Shown here in pieces: positions 18,536 through 28,205 of a DNA stretch of 64,000 bases (within the stretch, counting starts at the first letter, position 1; each line of letters opens with the position of its first letter). The notes under the pieces were generated by a model, which ran no database searches, was not told the DNA's origin, and worked only from the letters and a program-made list of their open reading frames with translations. This DNA is from an uncultured Sphingomonadales bacterium (lineage in GTDB: Bacteria > Pseudomonadota > Alphaproteobacteria > Sphingomonadales > Rhodothalassiaceae): NCBI GenBank assembly GCA_947499155.1, contig CANMND010000003.1:372001-436000 (forward strand). The letters are read 5' to 3'. The translations under genes were made by a program, and so were the position numbers.

Positions 18536-19228
18536 TCAGGGTTTGGGGTTGAGCCTGTATCCGCCGGGTTCTGTCACCAGAATACGCGCGTTTGATGGTT
18601 CCAGTTCGATTTTCTGGCGCAGGCGATAGACGTGGGTTTCAAGAGTGTGGGTCGTCACCGCAGCATGATATCCCCAGACGTCATTAAGTAACTCTTCCCT
18701 TGGAACAGGCTTGCCGCCTGCCCGGTAGAGATACTTCAAAATCGCTGTTTCCTTCTCCGTCAGGCGCAGCCTTGTCCCCAGCTCTTCATTGACCATAAGC
18801 TTGACAGCCGGTTGAAAGACATAAGGCCCGATCTGGAAAACAGCATCTTCGCTTTGCTCGTGCTGGCGCAGATGTGCCCGCATCCGGGCAAGCAGAACAC
18901 CAAAGCGGAAGGGTTTGGTGATATAATCATTGGCCCCGGATTCAAGACCCAGAATGGTATCTGCATCCGTGACCGCACCGGTCAACATAATAACCGGCAC
19001 CTTGACGCCGGCCTTGCGCATCATGCGGCAAGCCTCTCGCCCGTCAATATCGGGAAGGCCCACATCCAGAATGATCAGATCTGGTTTGGATTCACGAGCA
19101 AGTTCAATTCCTTTGGTCGCGGTCGCCGCTTCAATCGGTTTAAACTCCTCATGAAGAGCCAGTTGCTCGGCAAGTGTTTTGCGAAGATCGTCATCATCAT
19201 CGACAAGCAGGATTTGTTTGACCGTCAT
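18536..19228 (-). CDS. Orphan OmpR/PhoB-family response regulator
   Basis: 230 residues: receiver domain (1 to about 120) with acidic pocket DDDDD at 10-14, phospho-acceptor Asp55 in LIILDVGLPDIDG, Thr in MLTGA and Lys in YITKPF; then a winged-helix DNA-binding domain with LRLTEKETAILKYLYRAGGKPV and the recognition helix TTHTLETHVYRLRQKIE. No histidine kinase is adjacent, so its partner and target genes are unknown. Regulators of this type often neighbour xth in alphaproteobacteria. It is divergent from ribA across 121 bp. Confidence 0.9.
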   Translation of the reverse strand: MTVKQILLVDDDDDLRKTLAEQLALHEEFKPIEAATATKGIELARESKPDLIILDVGLPDIDGREACRMMRKAGVKVPVIMLTGAVTDADTILGLESGANDYITKPFRFGVLLARMRAHLRQHEQSEDAVFQIGPYVFQPAVKLMVNEELGTRLRLTEKETAILKYLYRAGGKPVPREELLNDVWGYHAAVTTHTLETHVYRLRQKIELEPSNARILVTEPGGYRLNPKP

Positions 19229-19349
19229 TATAAGTACATCTTTCCGTCAAAGACCTTTATAAGGGCCATCATACCAACACAGGTGCCTTCAAGTAATTCT
19301 CATATTATATGTGGCACACAATCCCATACGCAGCCAGAGCGAGCCAAGA

Positions 19350-20477
19350 ATGGCAATCGAGAACAGCTTTATACATACACAACTGCGTGAACAGGTGGCA
19401 ATAGATCGTGCTGCAGACGACCTGCGTCGTGGATTGCCTGTCGTTCTGATCGGCGATGACGCTGCCCTTGTCGCATTCCCGGCTGGCCTCACAGAAGAGG
19501 GGCACCTGAGGCGGATCAAAGAGTTGGGCGTACCACAGCTGCTAATCAGCCGAGAACGTGCAGCCATTTTGAAAATACATCACAAGGGCCACGAAGCAGT
19601 GCGTCTTGTGTGTCCGAACAGTCTGACTGCCAGTGATATCCGCGCTGTTGTCGACCCCACAGCTGACCTTGCTTCCCCATTAAAAGGGCCGTTCACGGTC
19701 ATAGAACCTGCATCATCTGCGCAGGAGGCACTGGTCGGTGCAGCCCTGATGCTGTTGAAGATCGCAAGGCTTTTGCCCGGCGTGCTTATGGTGCCACTCG
19801 ATCTATCCAGGGCAGAGTCCACGGCTGCTGAAAACGGCCTTTTGACGGTGAAAGTTGCTTCCGTCACAGCTTATGACCAGACGACTCTCAATCATATGGG
19901 GGAGGTGGCAAGGGCAAGGCTCCCCGTTCTGGGTGCGGAAAACGGCACTATTGTCGCCTTTCGCTCACAAACCGGCGGTCTGGAACATTTTGCCCTGGTC
20001 ATTGGCGACCCGTCACCATCAAAGCCCGTTCTGGTGCGGCTTCATTCCGAATGCTTTACAGGTGACGCCCTTGGTTCTTTAAAATGCGATTGCGGCAACC
20101 AGCTTCGAGGGGCGCTGGAGGCCATAGCGCGTGAAGGCTCAGGAATTCTGCTATATCTGGCGCAAGAAGGCCGGGGTATCGGCCTTGTGGCAAAACTAAA
20201 AGCCTATACGCTGCAGGACCAGGGATATGACACAGTGGATGCCAATCTAAGGCTGGGCTTTGCCACCGATGAACGGACATTTGGTCCCGCATCAGCCATG
20301 TTGCGCCATCTGGGCTTTCATCGCATCCGCCTGTTGACCAACAATCCGGAAAAAGTGGCCGGTCTGGAAGCAGAGGGTATAGCGGTGACAGAAAGGGTTG
20401 CGCACAAATTTCCTGCCAACCCTCATAATGCCCATTATCTGGAGACCAAGCGCGACAAAACCGGGCATTTTCTGTGA
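19350..20477 (+). CDS. ribA: GTP cyclohydrolase II with N-terminal RibB-like remnant domain
   Basis: First step of riboflavin synthesis from GTP. The catalytic domain is complete: from the upstream GTG at 19311 numbering, zinc Cys248, Cys259 and Cys261 in SECFTGDALGSLKCDCG, then LAQEGRGIGL and the LLTNNPEK block. The N-terminal 185 or so residues resemble the dihydroxybutanone-phosphate synthase fold (AADDLRRGLPVVLIGDD) but lack its acidic active-site clusters, a known arrangement in alphaproteobacterial RibA. I prefer the ATG at 19350 (375 residues), as neither start has a strong ribosome site and the first 13 residues look non-conserved. Overlaps the next gene by 4 nt. Confidence 0.93.
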   Translation: MAIENSFIHTQLREQVAIDRAADDLRRGLPVVLIGDDAALVAFPAGLTEEGHLRRIKELGVPQLLISRERAAILKIHHKGHEAVRLVCPNSLTASDIRAVVDPTADLASPLKGPFTVIEPASSAQEALVGAALMLLKIARLLPGVLMVPLDLSRAESTAAENGLLTVKVASVTAYDQTTLNHMGEVARARLPVLGAENGTIVAFRSQTGGLEHFALVIGDPSPSKPVLVRLHSECFTGDALGSLKCDCGNQLRGALEAIAREGSGILLYLAQEGRGIGLVAKLKAYTLQDQGYDTVDANLRLGFATDERTFGPASAMLRHLGFHRIRLLTNNPEKVAGLEAEGIAVTERVAHKFPANPHNAHYLETKRDKTGHFL

Positions 20478-21010
20478 CTGCTGCCATCATCAAGGTCCAC
20501 GCCAACAAAAACCATGCGCAGGGCTGGCTCGAAATGGGACCATTCCGCATGGCCTGTGCTCTGGGTAAAAATGGGTTGGCAACTCCAGAAGACGCTGTAG
20601 AAGGCGACAGTGCCACCCCCATGGGCCACTACAGGCTGACAGAAGGTTTCTGGCGCGCCGACAAAATGGAGAAACCCCGCTGCCAGCTGCCACTCACAGC
20701 AATCGACAAGCACATGGGCTGGTGTGACGATCCCCGGCATCCATTATATAATCAGCAGGTGTGCCTGCCATTTGCCGACAGTTACGAGACCCTGTGGCGA
20801 GCTGACAATCGCTATGACCTGTTGTTTGTTCTGGATTTTAACCGCAAGCCCATAACACCTGGCCGGGGCAGCGCCATATTCCTGCATGTGACCGACGATG
20901 ATCTGCCACCCACGCGGGGCTGTATCGCGCTCAAATTAGACGATCTACTCACCCTTGCGGATCATTTCAGTCCTGATCAGCACATCGTTATCACATCCAC
21001 AGCCGCTTAG
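20474..21010 (+). CDS. L,D-transpeptidase (YkuD) family protein without signal peptide
   Basis: 178 residues, starting at a GTG inside the ribA stop (GTGA overlap). The YkuD catalytic motif is present as FLHVTDDDLPPTRGCIAL, with His138 and nucleophile Cys150. YkuD enzymes crosslink peptidoglycan or attach lipoproteins and so work in the periplasm, but here the protein begins MTAAIIKVHANKN with no signal peptide or membrane anchor. Either export uses another route, the start is misplaced, or the enzyme acts on a cytosolic substrate. It converges on the YggS gene with a 4-bp overlap of stop codons. Confidence 0.82.
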   Translation: MTAAIIKVHANKNHAQGWLEMGPFRMACALGKNGLATPEDAVEGDSATPMGHYRLTEGFWRADKMEKPRCQLPLTAIDKHMGWCDDPRHPLYNQQVCLPFADSYETLWRADNRYDLLFVLDFNRKPITPGRGSAIFLHVTDDDLPPTRGCIALKLDDLLTLADHFSPDQHIVITSTAA

Positions 21011-21693
21011 GACCGGCGCTCGCCAAATATAGCCGTTCCCACCCGCACGCTTGAGGCCCCCATGGCGGCCGCCACCTCATAATCGGCACTCATCCCCATG
21101 GAGAGCTTCGTAAGACCGTGACGACGCGCCAATTTCGCCAGCAGGGCAAAATAAAGTGCCGGATCATCACCCTTTGGCGGAATACACATCAGCCCGTCGA
21201 TCTCAAGGCCCAACTCCTTGCGACACAAGTCCAGAAGTGCAGGTAAATCCTTTAGAGACACGCCGCCCTTTTGTGGCTCTTCCCCCACATTCACCTGAAT
21301 GTAGAGGCGAGGCTTTCTGTCCAGCTTTGCCATTGCGTTTGCAAGCCTGCGGGCAAGTCTTGGCCTGTCGAGACTTTCGATCACATCAAACAGCGCGACT
21401 GCCTCATCCACCTTGTTGCTTTGAAGCCCGCCAATCAGATGAAGCGCCACATCAGGATAAGAACCTAAAAGGTCAGGCCATTTTTCCTGTGCTTCCTGAA
21501 CCCTGTTTTCGCCAAAGCGCCGATGGCCCGCCATAAGCGCTTTGGATATGGCCGCCACGTCATGACCCTTGCTGACAGCAACGATCTCAGGCGCTGACCC
21601 AGGCTGCTCAACATCGGCCATGGCTTTTTTTATTCGCTCTTTGACAACCGCAAGATTCCCTGCCACGTCTATCACATGCACTGTACCTGCCAT
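21007..21693 (-). CDS. YggS family PLP homeostasis protein
   Basis: Pyridoxal-phosphate binding protein (COG0325) that buffers PLP and affects amino-acid pools; it has no known catalytic turnover. 228 residues. The PLP lysine is in EIVAVSKGHD; further motifs are FGENRVQEAQEKW, LHLIGGLQSNK, VNVGEEPQKGG, and SMGMSADYEVAAAMGASSVRVGTAIFG at the phosphate-binding C-terminus. Usual motif HxIGxLQxNK is intact. AGGAA lies 7 nt upstream of the ATG. Divergent from the ThiE-like gene by 35 bp. Confidence 0.93.
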   Translation of the reverse strand: MAGTVHVIDVAGNLAVVKERIKKAMADVEQPGSAPEIVAVSKGHDVAAISKALMAGHRRFGENRVQEAQEKWPDLLGSYPDVALHLIGGLQSNKVDEAVALFDVIESLDRPRLARRLANAMAKLDRKPRLYIQVNVGEEPQKGGVSLKDLPALLDLCRKELGLEIDGLMCIPPKGDDPALYFALLAKLARRHGLTKLSMGMSADYEVAAAMGASSVRVGTAIFGERRS

Positions 21694-21728
21694 AGTTTTG
21701 TTCCTGCCTGTTCACGGGATTGTATCAG

Positions 21729-22352
21729 GTGACCCACATTCCCGCCCCGGTCAAGAATCTGCCATTTGCTTTTTTTATCGCCGATAGTGCGTCGGGCCTT
21801 GACCTGCCTGCCGTGGCACAAAAACTGGACCCAGGCACTGGCATAATTTTCCGGGATTATAAAGCACCAAACCGGGACACCATGGCCCGGACCCTTGCTG
21901 ATATCGCAAAAAAGCGTGATCTTGTGCTTTTAATCGCAGGTGACCCGGATCTTGCCCTGTCGGTTGGTGCCCATGGCCTGCATCTGCCCCAATGGCAGCT
22001 ACAGGCGCCACCCTTCCCCATCAGACAACGATCAGGATGGATTGTCACCGCAGCCACACATGATCGACAGGCTTTGCGACAGGCTTACAGATTGAAAGTC
22101 GACGCCGCACTTGTATCCCCGGTTTTTTCTACCCCCAGCCATCCCGATGCAGTGCCCCTTGGCGTAAAAGGTCTTCGTCGCTTGTCCCGGTCTGCCCGCC
22201 TGCCGGTTTATGCCCTTGGTGGAATAACCGCACGTACACTTTATCGTTTACCGCCCGATATTGCGGGAATCGCTGCACTTTCCGCATTTGCGGACAAGCG
22301 GTTCAGACTAAAGCTTGCAAATTATCAGAAATTGATGCGGGTGCCGAGATAG
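21729..22352 (+). CDS. ThiE/TenI-like thiamine phosphate synthase family protein
   Basis: A TIM-barrel protein of the thiamine phosphate synthase family, about 207 residues. Recognisable blocks: GIIFRDYKAP, SVGAHGLHLPQW, DAALVSPVFSTPSHP and LPVYALGGITARTLYRL. The family consensus HLGQ.D is changed to HLPQW and the usual YR.K to FRDYK, so catalysis as ThiE is uncertain; a TenI-like or other role is possible. No thiazole or pyrimidine synthesis genes are close. Start is a GTG at 21729 with GGGA upstream, or a TTG at 21720. Its 3' end overlaps the porin-like gene on the other strand by 28 bp. Confidence 0.7.
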   Translation: MTHIPAPVKNLPFAFFIADSASGLDLPAVAQKLDPGTGIIFRDYKAPNRDTMARTLADIAKKRDLVLLIAGDPDLALSVGAHGLHLPQWQLQAPPFPIRQRSGWIVTAATHDRQALRQAYRLKVDAALVSPVFSTPSHPDAVPLGVKGLRRLSRSARLPVYALGGITARTLYRLPPDIAGIAALSAFADKRFRLKLANYQKLMRVPR

Positions 22353-23236
22353 AGCTGCCCTGCGCGGTCTGCTGAATCCGAGCCATCGGCAAAGCTCTGG
22401 CCGTAATCAAACAGGCGTACGCCACCTGAAAAACGCAGCCGCTCAGAAACCGCATAGGCTGCACCCAATTCCAGCTTATAGAACCTGTCATCAAGACCAA
22501 CAAGCGCGTTGCGTGACCTGTTGCGACTGTATTCACCAAAGGAGACCTGGGTAGAAAACCCTGATATCTCATAGCCAAGGCCGACATCATATCCTTCGAC
22601 ATTATCAAGCAGCCCACCAGACTCGCGGGTCATGGACGCGCCAAGCTTGAAGCCAAGATAGCCGACAGAAAAGCCCAGGTTCATCGACTGACGATCATAA
22701 GGCGTCAATTGGTTAAGGGAACTGCCGATGGACGTGGCCGTCAGGCGTTCCACCATGAATTCAGACGTTAAGGCAAGGTTTATGCTATCCCGTGGGTTGC
22801 TGTCCGCTTTCGGTGAGAAACTCAGCGTCACCTGTGAACTTGCATAACGGGGTGTAAAACTGCCGACAGCACGAGCCTGACCAGCCGAGTCGACAGAACG
22901 GCTAAGGCCACCCAGCGCACTGAGACGGGGTGTAAAACTGCTCAGAGGCTTTGAAATCGGAATCGATGCCACGGGGGCACTATCGCTTTCATCTTGCAGA
23001 TAAAGAAAGCCTGACTCCCGCACTGCAGCCTCACCCCGGAAAGCGAAATCCACTTCCAAGCGTGACGAGGAATCTTCCATGGTATCAAGATGGGCGCGCT
23101 GATCGGCAAACAGGTCAAGAGACTCAAGAAAGCCACTGGACTTAAAGCGTGGGGTATCATCCGCCATCACAGGGACTGTGAAGGCGAGCGCAAGGCCCAC
23201 TATAACTGCTTTTGTCCACACGCTGCTGCGCACCAT
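22325..23236 (-). CDS. Outer-membrane porin-like beta-barrel protein
   Basis: About 303 residues from the ATG at 23236 (AAGG 6 nt upstream; a TTG at 23254 adds six residues). A signal peptide ends near VMADD. The mature chain alternates polar and hydrophobic residues in short strands (LGFSVGYLGFKLGASM, LELGAAYAVSERLRFSGGVRLF) and ends in TRINF with a C-terminal Phe, the barrel-insertion signal. It resembles general or trimeric porins but I cannot assign a named family or substrate. It stands alone, divergent from the DUF3576 gene. Confidence 0.7.
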   Translation of the reverse strand: MVRSSVWTKAVIVGLALAFTVPVMADDTPRFKSSGFLESLDLFADQRAHLDTMEDSSSRLEVDFAFRGEAAVRESGFLYLQDESDSAPVASIPISKPLSSFTPRLSALGGLSRSVDSAGQARAVGSFTPRYASSQVTLSFSPKADSNPRDSINLALTSEFMVERLTATSIGSSLNQLTPYDRQSMNLGFSVGYLGFKLGASMTRESGGLLDNVEGYDVGLGYEISGFSTQVSFGEYSRNRSRNALVGLDDRFYKLELGAAYAVSERLRFSGGVRLFDYGQSFADGSDSADRAGQLYLGTRINF

Positions 23237-23607
23237 ATGTGCCTTGTCAAACAAGTCGTCCTGAAAGCCTGCCCCTCAGGATCAGTTCCCCATAAATACG
23301 AATCAGACCATGACATTACCAGCCCTACCCGATAGAATCCAGATGGCGAGTGCATTGTTTTTTGAAGATGTTGCGCGTCTGCCATGATATGAGACGCCTA
23401 TATCCACCGTTGATCTGGATAATGGAGCTGTAGACCGTGCGCGAAACACTGGGACTGTGCGCGAAACACTGGCCAAAAAATGACAATCCCGCTATATAGC
23501 CGCTTTCGGCCCTTGGCCTTCTTCAAAGTCAAGGTTGTCGGGCGTTTATCTTTTTCCGGTCCGGGGCAGATTGTCGCACCGGACAACATGTTATAAAAAG
23601 GATCCCC
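23237..23607. other. Divergent intergenic region, porin-like gene / DUF3576-leuS
   Basis: 371 bp without a supported gene. It must hold promoters for both sides. Visible: a pair of 16-bp direct repeats (23437-23472, listed separately), a short AT-rich CTATATAG motif near 23490 that could be a -10 element, and an imperfect GTCCGG...CCGGAC hairpin shortly before the DUF3576 ribosome site AAGGAT. Nothing else stands out. Confidence 0.5.
23437..23472 (+). repeat. 16-bp tandem-spaced direct repeat GTGCGCGAAACACTGG
   Basis: Two perfect copies at 23437-23452 and 23457-23472, start-to-start 20 bp (two helical turns), upstream of the DUF3576-leuS operon. The spacing suits cooperative binding of a regulator on one face of DNA, but a chance duplication is possible. 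Confidence 0.7.
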
Positions 23608-24036
23608 ATGACACTCAGCCGTCTTGCGACACTTTTTACACTTGTGTTGTCAGCACTGGTGGTTTCCGCCTGCGGATCCAGCAAGTCGGACAGCATGCGC
23701 GTTGAATCATCATCGGCCGTCAACAGCTATCTGTGGCGTGCATCCGTTGAAACCCTGTCTTTTATGCCAATGCTGGACGTTAATGCCCAGGCAGGCGCCA
23801 TTATTACAGACTGGTTTATTAATCCCGACACACCAAATGAACGGATGAAGGTGACTGTATTCATCCTTGGCCGACAGCTTCGTGCCGACACCCTTAAAGT
23901 GTCCGTTGTTCGCCAGGAGCAGAATGCATCCGGTATCTGGACAAACCAGCCGGTAAGGGCCGGTACTGAGCTGCAGATTGAAGACGCGATTTTGTCACGC
24001 GCGCGTCAGCTTCGGATCGACACACTGAGCAATTAA
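23608..24036 (+). CDS. DUF3576 domain lipoprotein
   Basis: 142 residues; signal peptide with lipobox VVSAC, lipidated Cys at residue 22. The mature part contains [17 protein letters not shown] and [19 protein letters not shown], typical of DUF3576, a family of unknown function encoded directly before leuS and lptE in alphaproteobacteria. I infer a periplasmic lipoprotein; with lptE two genes on, an envelope-assembly role is possible. AAGGAT lies 4 nt before the ATG. leuS starts 65 bp downstream. Confidence 0.85.
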   Translation: MTLSRLATLFTLVLSALVVSACGSSKSDSMRVESSSAVNSYLWRASVETLSFMPMLDVNAQAGAIITDWFINPDTPNERMKVTVFILGRQLRADTLKVSVVRQEQNASGIWTNQPVRAGTELQIEDAILSRARQLRIDTLSN

Positions 24037-24101
24037 GTTCTAAACCTTCTCTGACGCGCTGGCCTGTGTTCAGGACTGCGCCTTATGCATGCAGGAAATA
24101 C

Positions 24102-26663
24102 ATGTCTCGCTACAATCCACGGGCAACAGAATCCAAATGGCAAAAAAAATGGGAAGACTCCCAAGCCTTTCATGCGAAAAATCTGGATGAAAGACCCAAA
24201 TACTATGTGCTTGAGATGTTTCCCTATCCATCGGGCCGCATCCATATGGGCCATGTCCGCAACTACACCATCGGCGATGTTCTGACCCGGTTTTACATGG
24301 CACGCGGTTATAATGTCCTTCATCCCATGGGCTGGGACGCCTTTGGCATGCCCGCTGAAAATGCGGCCATGGAAAAAGGCACCCACCCTGCCGACTGGAC
24401 CTATGACAATATCGCCACCATGCGCAACCAGTTGAAGCAGGTGGGTCTGGCTGTGGACTGGAGTCGCGAGATTGCCACCTGCGACCCCAGCTATTACGGC
24501 CATGAACAGGCGCTGTTTCTCGATTTCCTCGAACATGATCTGGTTTATCGGCGGAAATCATGGGTGAACTGGGATCCGGTTGACCACACAGTTCTTGCCA
24601 ATGAGCAGGTGATCGATGGTCGTGGCTGGCGTTCAGGTGCCCTTGTCGAACGCCGCAAGCTCAGCCAATGGTTCCTGAAAATCACTGACTTTGCCGACGA
24701 GCTGCTTGAGGGTCTGAATTCACTGGAACGCTGGCCCGAAAAAGTGCGCCTGATGCAGGAAAACTGGATCGGCAAGTCAGAAGGTTTGCGCTTTTTCTTT
24801 GATATCTGTGACGACGACCAGAAAATCGAGGTTTATACCACCCGTCCCGACACGATTTTTGGTGCAAGCTTTGTAGCCATAGCCGCAGACCACCCGCTGT
24901 CCCAGCAGCTTGCAGAAAGCTCTGAAAAGTTACAGGCATTTATCGCTGAATGTCGCCGCATGGGCACTTCAGAAGAAGCGCTGGAAAAAGCAGAGAAAAA
25001 AGGCATCGACACCGGGCTGCGAGTGAAGCATCCCTTCAGGGAAGATCTTACTCTGCCGGTCTATGTCGCCAATTTCGTCTTGATGGATTATGGCACCGGT
25101 GCCGTCTTTGGCTGTCCCGCCCATGACCAAAGAGACCTTGATTTCGCTCGCAAATACAATTTGTCTGTCCTGCCCGTTGTCGTGCCTGAAACCGCTGACG
25201 CAGACAACTTCCGCATTGAGGACGAGGCCTTTACAGGCCCCGGAAAGCTTGCACATTCCGATTTTCTTGATGGCCTCGACATTGATGAGGGCAAGCGCAC
25301 TGTCATCAGCCGGGCTGAAGCTGAAGGCTGGGGCAAAGGCACTACCACCTTCCGCCTGCGCGACTGGGGTATTTCCCGCCAGCGCTATTGGGGCACGCCC
25401 ATTCCCATTGTCCATTGCGACGCCTGTGGTGCGGTTCCGCTGCCGCGCGAACAGCTTCCTCTTGTCCTGCCGGAAGATATTTCGTTCGACAAGCCCGGCA
25501 ACCCGCTGGAACACCACCCAAGCTGGAAGCACACCACCTGCCCTTCATGCAAAAAGCCTGCGTTGCGCGAAACCGACACCCTGGACACGTTCGTTGACAG
25601 CAGCTGGTATTTTATCCGCTTCACCAGCCCCAACAGCGACAAGCCAATCGACCGGCAAGCGGCCCAATACTGGCTGCCGGTGGATCAATATACCGGCGGT
25701 GTGGAACATGCGATCCTGCATCTTCTATACGCCCGCTTTTTCACGCGCGCGCTGGCAAAATGCGGACATTTGGACCTGAGCGAGCCGTTTGACGGCCTGT
25801 TTACCCAAGGCATGGTCAATCACATGACCTTCAAGGATTCAGACGGCCAGTGGGTCTTGCCTCAACAGGTGAACACGCGCGATGATGGTAGTATGATCCG
25901 TTCTGACACCGGCTCGGCTGTGTCATCAGGCCGGGTCGAAAAAATGAGCAAGTCCAAGAAGAACGTTGTCGATCCCGATGATATAATCGATCAGTATGGA
26001 GCCGATACGGCGCGCTGGTTTGTTCTGTCCGACAGCCCGCCCGAGCGGGACCTGATCTGGACTGAAACCGGGATTGAAGGTGCCTGGCGCTTTACCCAGC
26101 GTCTGTGGCGTCTGGTTGGTGGAGCCGAAGGCCTGCTCGTTACACCGGGCACTCCCGTTCCCGATACGCTTAATGACGCAAGTCTTGACCTTCGCCGCAC
26201 TGTGCATAAGACGATCAAGGGCGTGACAGACGATATCGAAGGTTTGCACCTCAACCGCGCCGTTGCCCGTCTTTACGAATTGGCCAATGCCATCAACAGC
26301 GCCGACACCCCAAATATCGACCCCGCCTGCTACCGTGAGGCCCTGGAGATGCTGGTGCGTCTGGTGGCGCCGATGATGCCCCATCTGGCGGAAGAGTTGT
26401 GGCAGCGCCTTGACCAGAAAGCCATGCTCGTCGCCACATCCTGGCCAGAGGCACTGCCCCATCTTCTCGCCGAGGACACCATCACCATCGGCGTGCAGGT
26501 AGGAGGCAAATTGCGGGATACCATTGAGATAGCCAAGGACGCGCCAAAAGAAGATGTGGAAGCTGCAGCCCTGCAGTCTGGCAAGGTCCAAAGGGCAATC
26601 AATGGTCAAACGCCTCGTAAAATTGTCGTCGTGCCCAATCGTATCGTCAATATTGTGATCTGA
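24102..26663 (+). CDS. leuS: Leucyl-tRNA synthetase
   Basis: Class I aminoacyl-tRNA synthetase charging tRNA-Leu. 853 residues from the ATG at 24102 (AGGAA upstream; beginning MSRYNP); an in-frame GTG at 24066 is less likely. HIGH motif as HMGH in [16 protein letters not shown] (about residue 48), editing domain in the middle with the [12 protein letters not shown] segment, and the KMSKS loop [16 protein letters not shown] (about 614). C-terminal anticodon-binding helices end in [10 protein letters not shown]. Followed at 2 bp by lptE, then holA. Confidence 0.98.
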   Translation: MSRYNPRATESKWQKKWEDSQAFHAKNLDERPKYYVLEMFPYPSGRIHMGHVRNYTIGDVLTRFYMARGYNVLHPMGWDAFGMPAENAAMEKGTHPADWTYDNIATMRNQLKQVGLAVDWSREIATCDPSYYGHEQALFLDFLEHDLVYRRKSWVNWDPVDHTVLANEQVIDGRGWRSGALVERRKLSQWFLKITDFADELLEGLNSLERWPEKVRLMQENWIGKSEGLRFFFDICDDDQKIEVYTTRPDTIFGASFVAIAADHPLSQQLAESSEKLQAFIAECRRMGTSEEALEKAEKKGIDTGLRVKHPFREDLTLPVYVANFVLMDYGTGAVFGCPAHDQRDLDFARKYNLSVLPVVVPETADADNFRIEDEAFTGPGKLAHSDFLDGLDIDEGKRTVISRAEAEGWGKGTTTFRLRDWGISRQRYWGTPIPIVHCDACGAVPLPREQLPLVLPEDISFDKPGNPLEHHPSWKHTTCPSCKKPALRETDTLDTFVDSSWYFIRFTSPNSDKPIDRQAAQYWLPVDQYTGGVEHAILHLLYARFFTRALAKCGHLDLSEPFDGLFTQGMVNHMTFKDSDGQWVLPQQVNTRDDGSMIRSDTGSAVSSGRVEKMSKSKKNVVDPDDIIDQYGADTARWFVLSDSPPERDLIWTETGIEGAWRFTQRLWRLVGGAEGLLVTPGTPVPDTLNDASLDLRRTVHKTIKGVTDDIEGLHLNRAVARLYELANAINSADTPNIDPACYREALEMLVRLVAPMMPHLAEELWQRLDQKAMLVATSWPEALPHLLAEDTITIGVQVGGKLRDTIEIAKDAPKEDVEAAALQSGKVQRAINGQTPRKIVVVPNRIVNIVI

Positions 26664-26665
26664 TC

Positions 26666-27193
26666 ATGCGCACAGCCCTCATTCTGATCATCATGTCCTT
26701 CGCTCTGGCCGCCTGTGGGTTCCAGCCACTATATGGCGACCGGGGCACGGGTTCTGCCAACGGTGATCTCGTCTCTCAATTTGCCTCCATCGAGATTATG
26801 GATGCCCGTGACAGGGAAGGTCAGCAACTGCGCAACCGCCTGATCAGCCGCCTCACACCGCGAGGGGTTGAGGGTACACCGCGCTATCAGTTGCAGTTCA
26901 GTCTGTCTGAAGACGTCGAGGGTTATGCCTTTCGTCAGGACCGGGCTGTAACGCGTGAACGCTTGCAGGTAACGTCTCAAATGGTTCTGGTTGACCTCTC
27001 AAACGGGAAGCCGGTTCTGGAAAAAGAAAACAATGCCTGGGTTGCTTATGATATCGTGCAATCTGACTATGCAACGGTCGCAGCCCGGCGCGATGCCCGC
27101 TTACGCGCAACCGACCAGCTGGCAGATCGCATGATGTCTGCCCTGTCGCAATATTTCCGAAAGAGCGTACAATCCGGTGGTGAAAGCCAATAG
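26666..27193 (+). CDS. lptE: LPS-assembly lipoprotein LptE
   Basis: Outer-membrane lipoprotein plug of the LptD translocon for lipopolysaccharide. 175 residues; lipobox ALAAC with the lipidated Cys at 17, then the hallmark GFQPLYG right after the cleavage site. Conserved position between leuS and holA supports the call. The rest is divergent, as usual for the family. Its 3' end overlaps holA by 17 nt. Confidence 0.93.
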   Translation: MRTALILIIMSFALAACGFQPLYGDRGTGSANGDLVSQFASIEIMDARDREGQQLRNRLISRLTPRGVEGTPRYQLQFSLSEDVEGYAFRQDRAVTRERLQVTSQMVLVDLSNGKPVLEKENNAWVAYDIVQSDYATVAARRDARLRATDQLADRMMSALSQYFRKSVQSGGESQ

Positions 27194-28205
27194 ATCACAA
27201 ATCCAGCAGGCACTGCGTTCACTTGAGGCAACCTACAAGGCCGTCTTGCTTTATGGCCCTGATGATGGCCTTGTCCGAGAACGCGCCGATCTGATTGCCC
27301 ATCAGCTTGTGGATGATCTTAACGACCCCTTCCGTGTCGCCCGCATCGGCCCTGACCAGTTAAAGGCGACCCCCTCTCTTTTAGTGGATGAAATGGCCGC
27401 CATGTCCATGACCGGCGGCAGGCGTCTGGTTTGGCTTGAGAGTGGCGGTGATAGCCACCATGCTGCCATCAGTTCAGCACTTGAGACAAGCGGTGACAGT
27501 CTTCTTGTTGTAACGGCGGGCGAATTGCCTGCGCGATCAAAGCTGCGCAAGCTTTTTGAAACCGACAAGCACCTGTTGTCCATCGCCTGTTACAGTGACG
27601 AAGGGCGCGATCTCATCGATCTCATCCGCCAGATGCTGGAAGAAGCAGGCCTGTTCCCTGCACCCGATGCCCTTGCCTGGCTTGCCGCAAATCTTGGCAA
27701 GGATCGGCAGGTTTCACGCGGCGAGCTAACCAAGATCATTCTTTACAAACTGTCCGACACCGACAAGACCGTCAGTCTTGATGATGCTCGAGCCTGTGTT
27801 GGCGATGCGGCAGACATGACACTGGGTCAGATTGCCGAGGCCATAACCGGCGGTGAGGTGGAGCGTCTCGATAACCTGATAGAAAAAGCCTATATCGCTG
27901 GCGAAAGTCCGGTTGCACTTTTGCGCGTTATACAAAATCGCTTCATGCGCCTTCATCTGGTGCGCGGGTTCATGGGCTCGGGCCTTGATGCCGCAACGGC
28001 CGCAACAAAATTATCACCGCCCTTGTTCTTCAAAGAGCGGGACAGTTTTCTTAATCATGTGCGGCGCTGGCCTGCAGACAGACTGTCCACTGCTCTTAGC
28101 CGACTGATGGAAGCAGAGCTGGCCTGCAAGTCAACAGGCATGCCGGCTGAGACTCTCACGTCTCGCCTGTGCCTGCAACTGGCCGCCTCGGTCCGGAATC
28201 GTTAA
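27177..28205 (+). CDS. holA: DNA polymerase III delta subunit
   Basis: Clamp-loader subunit that opens the beta clamp. 342 residues from a GTG at 27177. Blocks: AVLLYGPDDGLVRERADLI, VARIGPDQLKATPSLLVDE, RRLVWLESGGD, LLVVTAGELPARSKLRKLFE and, near residue 240, AYIAGESPVALLRVIQNRFMRL. Length and position after lptE are normal. It is the last plus-strand gene before convergent parB; the 227-bp gap to parB has no gene. Confidence 0.94.
   Translation: MVKANRSQIQQALRSLEATYKAVLLYGPDDGLVRERADLIAHQLVDDLNDPFRVARIGPDQLKATPSLLVDEMAAMSMTGGRRLVWLESGGDSHHAAISSALETSGDSLLVVTAGELPARSKLRKLFETDKHLLSIACYSDEGRDLIDLIRQMLEEAGLFPAPDALAWLAANLGKDRQVSRGELTKIILYKLSDTDKTVSLDDARACVGDAADMTLGQIAEAITGGEVERLDNLIEKAYIAGESPVALLRVIQNRFMRLHLVRGFMGSGLDAATAATKLSPPLFFKERDSFLNHVRRWPADRLSTALSRLMEAELACKSTGMPAETLTSRLCLQLAASVRNR

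Noticed and set aside
25926..26609. 227-codon minus-strand frame opposite the 3' part of leuS
   Set aside because: Antisense to the KMSKS and anticodon region of leuS; no independent support.
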